From JAOUEA01 sp963810945 (GTDB lineage Bacteria; Actinomycetota; UBA4738; HRBIN12): a DNA stretch of 64,000 nucleotides. The DNA is taken from assembly GCA_963810945.1 (NCBI GenBank), contig CAWEPI010000004.1, positions 62,001-126,000 on the forward strand, written 5' to 3'. The position numbers were made by a program, and so were the translations under genes. The stretch's first letter is position 1; every line of letters starts with the position of its first letter. A model generated the notes under the pieces. It had not been told where the DNA came from. It did not search any database and was given only the letters and a program-made list of their open reading frames with translations. Below are positions 16,873 through 25,615 of the stretch, piece by piece.

Positions 16873-17841
16873 TCAGGCGTCGGCGGTCTCGGCCGGGATC
16901 GAGCCCATGCGGCCGGCATGGTAATCCTCGATGGCCTCGATGATCTCGGCCTTGGTGTTCATCACGAATGGCCCGTACCACGCGATCGGCTCTCCGATCG
17001 GACGCCCGCCGAGCAGCAGGATCTCGAGGTTGGGGGTGGCCGCGTCCTGTCGCTCGTCCGCGCGCAGCTCCAGCCAGTCACCGTCGCCGTGGACCCCGAG
17101 CTGCCCCTCGCCGATGGGGGCGGGCTCCTGCTCCGGCCCGAGGCTCCCGCGGCCCGCGAGCACGTAGACGAGCGCGTTGAAGTCGCTCCGCCACGGCACC
17201 CGCAGGTGGGCGCCCGGGGAGAGCGTGACGTGCGCGTACGTGATCGGCGTCCGCGTGCTGCCCGGCCCCTCCTGTCCGTCGATCGCGCCTGCGATCACAC
17301 GGACGACCGCGCCGCCGTCGGGCGAGCTGAGCAGCGCCACGTTCTGCGAGCCGATGTCCTGGTAGCGCGCCGGGCTCCACTTCTGCTCGGCGGGGAGGTT
17401 GACCCAGAGCTGCACGCCGTGGAAGAGCCCGCCCTTGACCACCAGGTCCTCCGTGGGGAGCTCGCTGTGCACGATGCCGGCGCCCGCCGTCATCCACTGC
17501 GTGGCGCCGTCCGTGATCACGCCGCCGCCCCCGTTGGAGTCGCGGTGCTTGATCTTGCCGTCCAGCATGTACGTGACGGTCTCGAACCCGCGGTGGGGGT
17601 GGTCGGAGGCGCCCTTGGCCTCGCCCGGCGCGTATTCGACGGCGCCAAGATGGTCGAGCATCAGGAACGGATCGGCGTGGCGCAGGTCGATCCCCGCGAA
17701 CGCGCGCCGCACCTGGAAGCCATCGCCCTCGAGGAACCGGGGCGCGTCGACGACGCCCACCACCGGGCGGGGGAGGGTGCCCGGCGCGGGCGTCGACAGA
17801 CGCGGGAGGGTGAGCGGATCGCTCGGAGTCACGGCAGGCAT
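16873..17841 (-). CDS. Pirin-family protein (bicupin)
   Basis: 322 aa from ATG 17841. The N-terminal cupin has SDHPHRGFETVTYMLDG and AGAGIVHSE, supplying the three His and one Glu that bind iron in pirins. The C-terminal cupin carries NALVYVLAGRGSLG. Pirins include quercetin dioxygenases and redox-sensing regulators; nothing here decides between them. Divergently transcribed from the GMC oxidoreductase, with 67 bases between the starts. Confidence 0.92.
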   Translation of the reverse strand: MPAVTPSDPLTLPRLSTPAPGTLPRPVVGVVDAPRFLEGDGFQVRRAFAGIDLRHADPFLMLDHLGAVEYAPGEAKGASDHPHRGFETVTYMLDGKIKHRDSNGGGGVITDGATQWMTAGAGIVHSELPTEDLVVKGGLFHGVQLWVNLPAEQKWSPARYQDIGSQNVALLSSPDGGAVVRVIAGAIDGQEGPGSTRTPITYAHVTLSPGAHLRVPWRSDFNALVYVLAGRGSLGPEQEPAPIGEGQLGVHGDGDWLELRADERQDAATPNLEILLLGGRPIGEPIAWYGPFVMNTKAEIIEAIEDYHAGRMGSIPAETADA

Positions 17842-17895
17842 GCGGGCGTCAACGCCGCAGCGACCCCCGACTATTCCGCGCAACGGTCGCGCCGG

Positions 17896-17901
17896 TAGGC
17901 T
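17896..17901 (+). promoter_or_regulatory. -10 box of a leaderless promoter (TAGGCT)
   Basis: TAGGCT ends seven bases before ATG 17909; no Shine-Dalgarno sequence follows. Confidence 0.5.
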
Positions 17902-17908
17902 CGCTCCG

Positions 17909-19383
17909 ATGGAGCACGTCGACGTGGTGGTGGCGGGCGGCGGGACCGCCGGATCGGTGGTTGCCGGGCGGCTCGTCCAGGCCGGCCTTCGCGTCCTCCT
18001 GCTCGAGGCGGGTCCCGACTACGGCGCGTACGCCGGCGGGGGCTGGCCGACCGAGCTCACCGACGCCACGACCATCCCGACCTCGCACGACTGGGGGTAT
18101 CGGGCGGGTGAGGAGCTGCCCGGTCGCACCCTCGCCTACGAGCGCGCCCGCGTGATCGGAGGCTGTTCGGCCCACAACGGGTGCACCGTGAGTTGGGGGC
18201 ATCGCGCCGACTACGACGGGTGGGCCGCGCGGGGCCTCGAGGGCTGGGGCGCCGGCGACCTGCTCCCCCTCTTCGAGGCGGCCTCGACCCGGATGCGCGT
18301 CCGGCGTTTCGCCGACGCCGAGCTCACCCCGCTCCACCGGGCCTTCATCGACGGTGGTATCGAGCTCGGGTTCCCGCTGCTCGACGACCTCGAGACGCTC
18401 GACGGCGTGCCGAGCGTCTGTGCCCAGCCCTCGAACAGCCCCGGCGGCGTGCGATGGAACGCGGCGTTCGCCTACCTCGATCCCGTGCGCGGCCGCGGGG
18501 AGCTCGAGGTGCGTGGCGACACGATCGTGGACCGCGTGCTGGTGGAGGGAAGCACGGCGGTGGGCGTGCGCGCGATCGGCCCCAGGGGATCGTTCGACGT
18601 CACCGCCGATCGCGTGGTGGTCACGGGTGGCGCCTACGGCTCGCCCGCGATCCTCTTGCGCAGCGGGATCGGCCCGGCGGACGAGCTCCGCGCCCTCGGT
18701 CTCTCCGTCCACGCCGATCTGCCCGTCGGCCGGAACCTGCACGATCATCCGAGCTTCGAGCTCGCATACGAGCCCACGGACGAGCTGCGGCGCCGCACGG
18801 CCGGCTTCGCGGCCGAGGGGCACGCCGTGCCCGACGAGCAGTCGTTCGCGAAGGCCGCGTCCGGGCGCGCGCGGGCAGAGGAGCACGGCGTGTTCGATCT
18901 CCACCTCTTCGCGGAGGTCGCGATGGACGGGCGGCTCGGCATCTTCGTCGCCCTCGTGGCACCTCGTTCACGCGGCGCGCTGACCCTCTCCTCGCTCGAC
19001 CCCGAGGCCGCGCCGCACCTCGACCACGGCTACCTGAACGACCCCTCCGACCTCGAGGCCCTGGTGGACGGCGTGGAGCTCGCGCGAGCGCTTCGCCTCG
19101 ACCGCGTCGACTGGCGCCGCTCCTCGCGGCCGAGGCGGAGCCCGGCGCATCGGTCGCGACGCGCACGGAGCTCAGCGCGGCCGTGCGCGCCGGCGTGATC
19201 CACTACTGGCACCCCGTGGGCACGTGCGCGATGGGCGCCGTGACCGATGCGGACGGCGCCGTCCTGGGCGTCGAGGGGCTCCACGTGGCCGACGCCTCGC
19301 TGATGCCCTCCACGGTCCGGGCCACGACGAACCTCCCCACGGTCGTGGTGGCCGAGCGCGTGGCTGTCGCCCTCGCCACGTAG
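17909..19383 (+). CDS. GMC-family FAD oxidoreductase (one frameshift)
   Basis: 491 aa after correction. The FAD-binding GGGTAGSVVAGRL is at residues 10-22, and LLLEAGP with its Glu binds the ribose. The second GMC signature region appears as GGAYGSPAILLRSGIG. The catalytic-site segment HYWHPVGTCAMG with its His, and the final DASLMPSTVRATTNLPTVVVAERV, lie in a different frame: one base is missing near 19110, where VELARALRLDRVD must join LAPLLAAEAEP. Family members oxidise alcohols such as choline or sugars; the substrate here is unknown. Confidence 0.85.
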
Positions 19384-19421
19384 GCTCGCCGCAACACGCG
19401 TCCCCGATGGGAGGGAACCCG

Positions 19422-19853
19422 ATGGCGATCCCCGCACGCATCAACATCGTGACCTTGGGCGTCGACGACCTCGACCGCTCGATCGCGTTCTACGAAGCGC
19501 TCGGCTGGGAGCGCGCGTCCTCGTCGATCGAGGGCGTGATCTGTTGGTTCCGCACGGGTGGCTCCTGGCTGGGGCTCTTCGGCCGCGCCGACCTCGCCGA
19601 GGACGCCGGCGTCCCGGAGACCCCGGATCGCGGCTTCAGCGGCGTCACGCTGGCCATCAACCTCGAGCGGGACGAGGACGTCCAGCCCGCGCTGGACCAG
19701 GCCGCGGCTGCCGGCGGGACCGTCGTCAAGCCCGCCACCGCCGCCGTGTTCGGGTCATCGGGGTACTTCGCGGACCCCGACGGGCATCTCTGGGAGGTCG
19801 CCTACAACCCGGGGTTCCCGCTCGACGCGGAGGGACGGATCGCGATCGCGTAG
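19422..19853 (+). CDS. VOC (glyoxalase-like) family protein
   Basis: 143 aa. INIVTLGVDDLDRSIAFYEALGW and GYFADPDGHLWEV are the two ends of the paired VOC motif, with Glu in HLWEV as a likely metal ligand. Start ATG 19422 follows GGGAGGG. It lies 38 bases after the GMC oxidoreductase on the same strand and may share its transcript. Its function is not determinable from sequence. Confidence 0.82.
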   Translation: MAIPARINIVTLGVDDLDRSIAFYEALGWERASSSIEGVICWFRTGGSWLGLFGRADLAEDAGVPETPDRGFSGVTLAINLERDEDVQPALDQAAAAGGTVVKPATAAVFGSSGYFADPDGHLWEVAYNPGFPLDAEGRIAIA

Positions 19854-19892
19854 CCGACCGGGGACCCGGGAAGCGGCATCGGATGCCGGTGG

Positions 19893-19944
19893 TACGCTTC
19901 ATCCATGTAAGGAGTCGACGCCCATCGGGGATCCGGTGGGCGTC
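19893..19944 (+). promoter_or_regulatory. guaB3 leader: -10 box, AUG-UAA minimal ORF and hairpin
   Basis: TACGCT (19893-19898) is followed after six bases by ATGTAA (19905-19910), a start codon directly followed by a stop at exactly the spacing used by leaderless genes here. Next comes a hairpin: GACGCCCA (19917-19924) pairs with TGGGCGTC (19937-19944), extended inside by TCGG/CCGG around a GGAT loop. The guaB3 start lies about 30 bases further on. This arrangement suggests a regulated leader. Confidence 0.45.
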
Positions 19945-19975
19945 TCGCGTTTCCGGGCACGGCATGGGGGAGCGG

Positions 19976-21136
19976 ATGGAATTCGAGATCGGGATCGGCA
20001 AGACGGCACGGCGGGCCTACGGGTTCGACGAGGTCGCCATCGTGCCCTCGAGGCGCACGCGCGACCCGGAGGACGTGAGCATCGAGTGGGAGATCGACGC
20101 CTACACGTTCGCGCTGCCCATGATGGCGAGCGCGATGGACGCCGCGGTCTCGCCCGCCACCGCGGTCACGATCGGGCAGCTGGGCGGGCTCGCCTGCCTC
20201 AACCTCGAGGGCCTGTGGACCCGGTACGAGGACCCGGAGCCGGTCTACCAGGAGATCGCGGAGCTCCCCGACGAGAAGGCCACCCGCCGCATGCAGGAGC
20301 TCTACATGGAGCCCGTGAAGGAGGAGCTGATCGGTCGGCGCATCGAGGAGATCAAGGCCGGCGGCGTGGTGAGCTGCGCCTCCCTCACACCGCAGCGCGT
20401 GGAGCGCTACGCCAAGCTCGTCCTGGACGCGGGGCTCGACGTCCTGGTGATCCAGGGGACGGTCGTCTCCGGTGAGCACGTCTCGAGCCAGCACGAACCC
20501 CTCAACCTGAAGGAGTTCATCCCCGCATTCGACATCCCGGTGATCGTGGGCGGGTGCGCCTCCTACGCGACCGCCCTGCACCTGATGCGCACCGGCGCGG
20601 TCGGGGTGCTGGTGGGGGTCGGCCCCGGGAACGCGTGCACCACGCGGGGTGTGCTGGGCGTCGGCGTGCCGCAGGCGACGGCCATCGCCGACGCCGCGGC
20701 CGCGCGTCGCGAGCACCTGCACGAGACCGGCCGCTACTGCCACGTGATCGCGGACGGCGGCATGCGCACGGGCGGGGACATCGCGAAGGCCATCGCGTGC
20801 GGGGCCGACGCGGTGATGATCGGATCGCCGATGACCCGCGCTTACGAGGCGCCGGGCCGCGGCTACCACTGGGGGATGGCCACGTTCCATCCCTCGCTGC
20901 CGCGCGGCGCGCGGGTCAAGACGCAGCAGGTCGCCTCGATCGAGGAGATCCTGAAGGGCCCGGCCCACGAGAACGACGGCACGTTCAACCTCTTCGGGGC
21001 GCTCGCCACGTCGATGGCCACCACGGGCTACGCCAGCATCAAGGAGTTCCAGAAGGCGGAGCTCGTCATCGCGCCGTCCATCAAGACGGAGGGCAAGACC
21101 TACCAGACACAGCAGCGCGTCGGGATGGGGCACTAG
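19976..21136 (+). CDS. guaB3: GuaB3-type IMP dehydrogenase-related protein
   Basis: 386 aa, about 100 residues shorter than true IMP dehydrogenase because the CBS-domain pair is absent. It matches the actinobacterial GuaB3 group: GKTARRAYGFDEVAIVPSRR at the N-terminus, then the TIM-barrel loops GGCASYATALHLM, GVGPGNACTTRGVLGVG with the active-site Cys, VIADGGMRTGGDIAKAI and ADAVMIGSPM. The reaction is probably in guanine-nucleotide metabolism, next to guaA, but it may differ from IMP oxidation. ATG 19976 fits the family; ATG 19964 is an alternative. A hairpin leader precedes it. Confidence 0.85.
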   Translation: MEFEIGIGKTARRAYGFDEVAIVPSRRTRDPEDVSIEWEIDAYTFALPMMASAMDAAVSPATAVTIGQLGGLACLNLEGLWTRYEDPEPVYQEIAELPDEKATRRMQELYMEPVKEELIGRRIEEIKAGGVVSCASLTPQRVERYAKLVLDAGLDVLVIQGTVVSGEHVSSQHEPLNLKEFIPAFDIPVIVGGCASYATALHLMRTGAVGVLVGVGPGNACTTRGVLGVGVPQATAIADAAAARREHLHETGRYCHVIADGGMRTGGDIAKAIACGADAVMIGSPMTRAYEAPGRGYHWGMATFHPSLPRGARVKTQQVASIEEILKGPAHENDGTFNLFGALATSMATTGYASIKEFQKAELVIAPSIKTEGKTYQTQQRVGMGH

Positions 21137-21139
21137 ACC

Positions 21140-22684
21140 TTGCCGGCCGACCCCCCGCGCCCGGTCCTCGTCGTCGACCTGGGGGCGCAGTACGCGCAGC
21201 TGATCGCACGGCGGGTCCGTGAGGCGCGCGTCTACTCGGAGATCGTGGCGCACGACGCCTCGGCCGAGGAGCTGCGCGCGAAGCATCCGGCCGGGATCAT
21301 CCTGAGCGGCGGACCCGCCAGCGTCTACGCGGAGGACGGTCCCCAGGTGGATCCCGGGCTGTTCGACCTCGGCGTCCCGGTGCTCGGGATCTGCTACGGA
21401 CATCAGCTCATGGCGCAGGCGCTGGGCGGCGAGGTCGCCGCCACGGGACAGCGCGAGTACGGCGCCACCCAGCTCACGGTGGAGACGGGCTCACGCCTGC
21501 TCCGCGACGTGCCGTCCACCGACACCGTATGGATGAGCCACGGCGACGCGGTCACGCGCGCGCCCGAGGGGTTCCGCGTCACCGCGCGCACGGAGCAGAT
21601 CCCCATCGCGGGGATGGAGGATCCGGAGCGCGGCCTCTACGCCGTGCAGTTCCACCCCGAGGTCTCGCACACGCTGCACGGTCAGGACGTCATCAAGCGG
21701 TTCCTCTACGACGGCTGTGATCTGCTCCCCGAATGGACCCCGACCAACATCATCGAGGACGGGGTGGCCGCCATCCGGTCGCAGGTGGGCGACGACGAGG
21801 TGCTCTGCGCCCTCTCCGGGGGCGTCGACTCCGCCGTGGCGGCGCTGATGGTGCATCGGGCGGTGGGGGAGCAGCTCACGTGCGTCTTCGTCGACCACGG
21901 CCTGAACCGCGAGGGCGAGCCGGAGCAGGTCGAGGAGACCTTCGCCCGTCATTTCCACGTCCCCCTCGTGCACGTGAAGGCCGCCGACCGGTTCCTGGCC
22001 AAGCTCGAAGGGATCACCGACCCCGAGCAGAAGCGGAAGATCATCGGCACCGAGTTCATCCGCGTCTTCGAGGAGGTGGCGCGGGAGCATTCCGGAGCGC
22101 GCTTCCTCGTGCAGGGCACGCTCTACCCGGACGTGATCGAGTCGGGCTCGAAGACCGCGGCCAACATCAAGAGCCATCACAACGTCGGCGGCCTGCCCGA
22201 GGACATGCGGTTCGAGCTCGTCGAGCCGTTGCGCGACCTCTTCAAGGACGAGGTGCGCCAGGTGGGCGCGGAGCTCGGCCTTCCCGAGGAGATCGTGCAG
22301 CGTCAGCCGTTCCCGGGACCGGGGCTCGCGGTCCGCATCGTGGGCGAGGTGAACGCCGACAACCTCGCGAAGGTGCGGGGCGCCGACCACATCGTGCGCG
22401 AGGAGATCAAGCGTGCCGGCCTCGACCGCCGGACCTGGCAGGCATTCTGCGTGCTGCTCGCCGACGTGAAGAGCGTCGGCGTCATGGGGGACGGCAGGAC
22501 CTACGAGGCTCCGGTGATCGTGCGCGCCGTGACCTCGGAGGACGCGATGACGGCGGACTGGGCGCGGCTCCCGCATGACGTCCTGGACCGGATCTCGAGC
22601 CGGATCGTGCGCGAGGTCCCGGGCGTGAACCGCGTGGCCTACGACGTCACCAGCAAGCCGCCTGGCACCATCGAGTGGGAGTAA
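21140..22684 (+). CDS. guaA: GMP synthase (glutamine-hydrolysing)
   Basis: 514 aa, full length. Amidates XMP to GMP. The class I glutamine amidotransferase domain has GICYGHQLM with the nucleophilic Cys and VQFHPEVSHT with the catalytic His. The ATP-pyrophosphatase domain has the P-loop SGGVDSAVAAL, and the dimerisation domain has RQPFPGPGLAVR and ends TSKPPGTIEWE, the canonical GuaA terminus. The start is TTG 21140, three bases after the guaB3 stop, so the two are co-transcribed. Confidence 0.96.
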   Translation: MPADPPRPVLVVDLGAQYAQLIARRVREARVYSEIVAHDASAEELRAKHPAGIILSGGPASVYAEDGPQVDPGLFDLGVPVLGICYGHQLMAQALGGEVAATGQREYGATQLTVETGSRLLRDVPSTDTVWMSHGDAVTRAPEGFRVTARTEQIPIAGMEDPERGLYAVQFHPEVSHTLHGQDVIKRFLYDGCDLLPEWTPTNIIEDGVAAIRSQVGDDEVLCALSGGVDSAVAALMVHRAVGEQLTCVFVDHGLNREGEPEQVEETFARHFHVPLVHVKAADRFLAKLEGITDPEQKRKIIGTEFIRVFEEVAREHSGARFLVQGTLYPDVIESGSKTAANIKSHHNVGGLPEDMRFELVEPLRDLFKDEVRQVGAELGLPEEIVQRQPFPGPGLAVRIVGEVNADNLAKVRGADHIVREEIKRAGLDRRTWQAFCVLLADVKSVGVMGDGRTYEAPVIVRAVTSEDAMTADWARLPHDVLDRISSRIVREVPGVNRVAYDVTSKPPGTIEWE

Positions 22685-22817
22685 CGTCGGGGTCGCCGCT
22701 TCCGGCACCCCCCATCGTCCCGCGAAACCGCGGCGCCGGGCTCCCGTATGCTGGTATCGCCTCGGCATCGTGCGGGAAGGTGTCTCCGTGCGGATGCGAG
22801 GGCAGGGAGTGGGACCG

Positions 22818-24028
22818 ATGGGCGCAGCTGGCAGTCGGCCGTGGGCTCAGAGCATCCTGTCCGTGGTGGCCGGGATGTTGCTCGTCGCGGCGTTCGCCCC
22901 CGCCACGGCCGTGGCGCTCCCCGGCCCCTCCCCGGCGCACACGCTCGGGACCAACGGGCCCGTGCGGGCGTTGCTCCAGGTCGGCAACGTGATGTGGGTC
23001 GGGGGCAGGTTCACGTCGCTGAGCGACGGGACGGGCGTCTCGGGTCTCGCCGCGCTCGATGTCGACTCCGGCGACGAGGCCCCGGGCGTCAGGCCTCTGA
23101 GGCTCAGCGGGATCACCGATCGTCTACGACCTGACCAGGCACGGGAGCACGGTCTACGCGGCGGGTTCGTTCACGGCACGCAACGGCGCGAGGAACCTCG
23201 TGGCCTTCAACGGCCTGACCGGGAAGTTGATCAGGTCGTTCCGAACGCCATCCCTGAAGTCGGTGCTCTTCGACAACGGGCGGGTCCTGGCCGGAGGGGG
23301 CAAGCTGTGGGCCTACCTCCCGAAGGGCAAGCGGGACAGGACCTGGACCGTGACCGACGCCAAGGTCGACACGTCCCTGCGGGGCCACGACACGGTCGGC
23401 GAGGTGCGCGACATCGAGCCCGGTCGCGGAGGTCGCTACTGGGTCGCCTGCCAGTGCGATTGGGTGCTGAACCCTGGGGAGTCCCCGCGTCCCTCCACGC
23501 GGACCAAGGCGATCGTGAAGCTCAACCCGAACGGCTCGGTGCACCGGAGTTGGGTGCCGGCCGGGCTTGGGGCGGGGAGCTCGGCCTTCGGCATCGATCT
23601 CTACGTCGATGCCGACGGCGTGGTGCTCGGCGCGGGGGGTTCCGACTTCACGGCCAAGTACGACATGCGGACCGGCGCCAGGATCTTCTACACGAACATC
23701 AACGGCTCGGCCCAGGCCGTGACCCGCTACCACGACGGCTCCGGCTCCCACTACATCGTGGGCGGGCACTTCCGCTGCGTCGGGACCGCGTTCCACCCAC
23801 GGCTGGCGGCCTTCACGTTGCAAGGGGGCCTTGGTGAGCGGTTGGACGGTGGCGCCCACGCCCGAGTACAACGGCGTGTGGGTCGAGACCGTGGACACCA
23901 ACGGGAGCCTGTGGGTCGGTGGGGAGTTCAAGAAGCTCGGGACGGGCTGGATCCCCAGCACCTGCGACGACCCCGGTCCCGCGTCGACGGGCAGCGTCCC
24001 CCAGCCGTTCGTGGCGCGTTTCGACTGA
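22818..24028 (+). CDS. Secreted beta-propeller protein, paralogue 1 (two frameshifts)
   Basis: 402 aa after correction. ATG 22818 has GGGAG eight bases upstream. A hydrophobic signal segment (SVVAGMLLVAAFAPATAVA) is followed by repeated blades of the type NVMWVGGRFTSL..LAALD. Extra bases at 23112 (A) and in the G5 run 23824-23828 shift the frame; removing them joins LSG to SPIVYDLT and LQG to ALVSGWTV. The protein matches its neighbour at 24257 along its whole length, including the Cys segments CQCDWVLNPGES and GGHFRC. No catalytic motif was recognised. A TATGCT box lies at 22747-22752. Confidence 0.72.
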
Positions 24029-24046
24029 GCGCCCTCGCGAAGGCGC
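24029..24046 (+). terminator. Weak hairpin after beta-propeller 1
   Basis: GCGCC and GGCGC arms enclose a TCGCGA palindrome directly after the stop codon. The rest of the 228-base gap contains only the promoter of the next gene. Confidence 0.35.
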
Positions 24047-24164
24047 CGCGACCGGTCGAACCCCGGGGCCCCGAGCATCGAAGGCAGATGGGAGGGGCGC
24101 GACGGCATCCGCCCTGCGACGGCTGGGCGCCGGTCGGAAACATCCGTCCTAGTCCCCGAGAATC

Positions 24165-24194
24165 GTTGACCGGACCGGAAACCAGGTCGTATGC
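24165..24194 (+). promoter_or_regulatory. Promoter of beta-propeller 2
   Basis: TTGACC (24165-24170) and TATGCT (24189-24194) with an 18-base spacer. The predicted leader is about 55 bases and ends in the GGGAGGG ribosome-binding site. Confidence 0.65.
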
Positions 24195-24256
24195 TCCGTC
24201 GGTACCGCGTTCGGCCTACAACAGATGCAAGGTTCCTCGACAGGGAGGGTACGACG

Positions 24257-25474
24257 TTGGACGTATCGCGCGCGACCGCAGCTCGCGGCCAGGTTCGGAA
24301 GATGCTCTATGTGACCATCGGTGCGGCGCTGGCCGTGACGCTCATCGCTAGCGCAGCCGTGGCCCTCCCGAACACCTCTCCGCTGCCCACGCTCGGGACG
24401 AACGGCAAGGTTCGCGCCCTTCAGCAGGTGGGCAATGTGATGTGGGTCGGTGGCCAGTTCACGGCCCTGACCGACGGAACGCCCGTGGATGGTTTGGCGG
24501 CGCTGGACGTCAGCACCGGTAACGAGGCGAGCGGCGTGACTCCCCCGATCCTCGGCGGGACCGGGTTCGTCTACGACCTCACCTCGGACGGGAGCACCGT
24601 TTGGGCGGCCGGCTCGTTCACGGCAGCCAACGGCGCGAAGAACCTCGTGGCGTTCAACGGAAACACGGGCGCACTGATCCAGTCCTTCAGCGCCCCCGCA
24701 CTGAAGGCAGTCCTCTTCGCTGGCGGTCGGATCCTGGCAGGCGGCGGCAAGCTGCAGGCATTCCTGCCCAACGGCAAGAAGGACGCTACGTGGAAGGTCA
24801 CCACCGCGAAGATCGATGCTTCCATCCGCGGCCACAACACCGTGGGCGCCTTCCGTGACATGAAGCCCGCGCCGGGGGGCGGCTATTTCGCGGCCTGCCA
24901 GTGTGACTGGGTATTGAACCCTGGCGAGTCCATCGGCACCTCGACCGCCACCAAGGCCATCGTGAAGCTGAACGCCGACGGGTCCGTGAACCGCGGATGG
25001 ATCCCGGCGGGGCTGAAGGCCAGCAGCGCCGCGTTTGGCATCGACCTCTACATCGACGGCAGCGACGTCGTGCTCGCCGCCGGTGGCTCGGACTTCACGG
25101 CGAAGTACGACGCGACCTCGGGCGCCCAGGTTTGGCTGACGGACACCAACGGCTCGTCGCAGGCGGTCACCAGATTCCACGACGGCTCAGGGGACAACTA
25201 CATCGTGGGCGGGCACTACCGCTGCGTGGTGAACGCGTTCCACCCACGGCTGTCCGCGCTCTCGCTCTCCGGCGCCCTTGACCCCAACTGGACGATCGCG
25301 CCTACGCCCCTCTACAACGGCGTCTGGGTCGTCACCCAGGACAGCCTCGGGCACCTGTGGATCGGCGGCGAGTTCAAGAAGCTGGGGACGGGCTGGGTCC
25401 CGAGCTCCTGCGGTGACACCCACCCGGTATCGACGGGCAGCGTCTCGCAGCAGTTCGTGGCGCGCTTCGGCTAG
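24257..25474 (+). CDS. Secreted beta-propeller protein, paralogue 2
   Basis: 405 aa. TTG 24257 is chosen because GGGAGGG (24243-24249) lies seven bases upstream. The signal sequence MLYVTIGAALAVTLIASAAVA is followed by PQQ/WD40-like blades: VMWVGGQFTAL, TVWAAGSFTAANGAKN, ILAGGGKLQAF, HLWIGGEFKKLGTG. Four Cys sit in CQCDW, HYRC and SSC and may form disulfides outside the cell. It is intact and closely similar to the preceding gene, so the pair arose by tandem duplication. No LPXTG-like sorting signal was seen. A scaffold or ligand-binding role is only inferred. Confidence 0.78.
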   Translation: MDVSRATAARGQVRKMLYVTIGAALAVTLIASAAVALPNTSPLPTLGTNGKVRALQQVGNVMWVGGQFTALTDGTPVDGLAALDVSTGNEASGVTPPILGGTGFVYDLTSDGSTVWAAGSFTAANGAKNLVAFNGNTGALIQSFSAPALKAVLFAGGRILAGGGKLQAFLPNGKKDATWKVTTAKIDASIRGHNTVGAFRDMKPAPGGGYFAACQCDWVLNPGESIGTSTATKAIVKLNADGSVNRGWIPAGLKASSAAFGIDLYIDGSDVVLAAGGSDFTAKYDATSGAQVWLTDTNGSSQAVTRFHDGSGDNYIVGGHYRCVVNAFHPRLSALSLSGALDPNWTIAPTPLYNGVWVVTQDSLGHLWIGGEFKKLGTGWVPSSCGDTHPVSTGSVSQQFVARFG

Positions 25475-25550
25475 CCGACGGATCCCTTTCCGGAGGGTTC
25501 GCCTGGCTCGTTGACCGTTGACGCAATCCGTGGTTACCCTTGCGCGTAAC

Positions 25551-25576
25551 CGACGGATGACCTAGGCCATCCGTCG
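25551..25576. repeat. Palindrome upstream of the sulfatase gene
   Basis: CGACGGATG (25551-25559) and CATCCGTCG (25568-25576) flank ACCTAGGC. It lies 39 bp before the sulfatase start and 76 bp after the beta-propeller stop, so it may be a terminator stem or an operator. Confidence 0.5.
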
Positions 25577-25615
25577 CAGAACCTTCGAGCGGGGGAAGGA
25601 TCGCCGGTTCATCTC

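Noticed and set aside
24029..24256. Possible small gene in the longest intergenic gap (228 bp)
   Set aside because: It contains a weak hairpin, the promoter TTGACC-N18-TATGCT and the leader of the next gene; no frame has a start with a ribosome-binding site and plausible protein.
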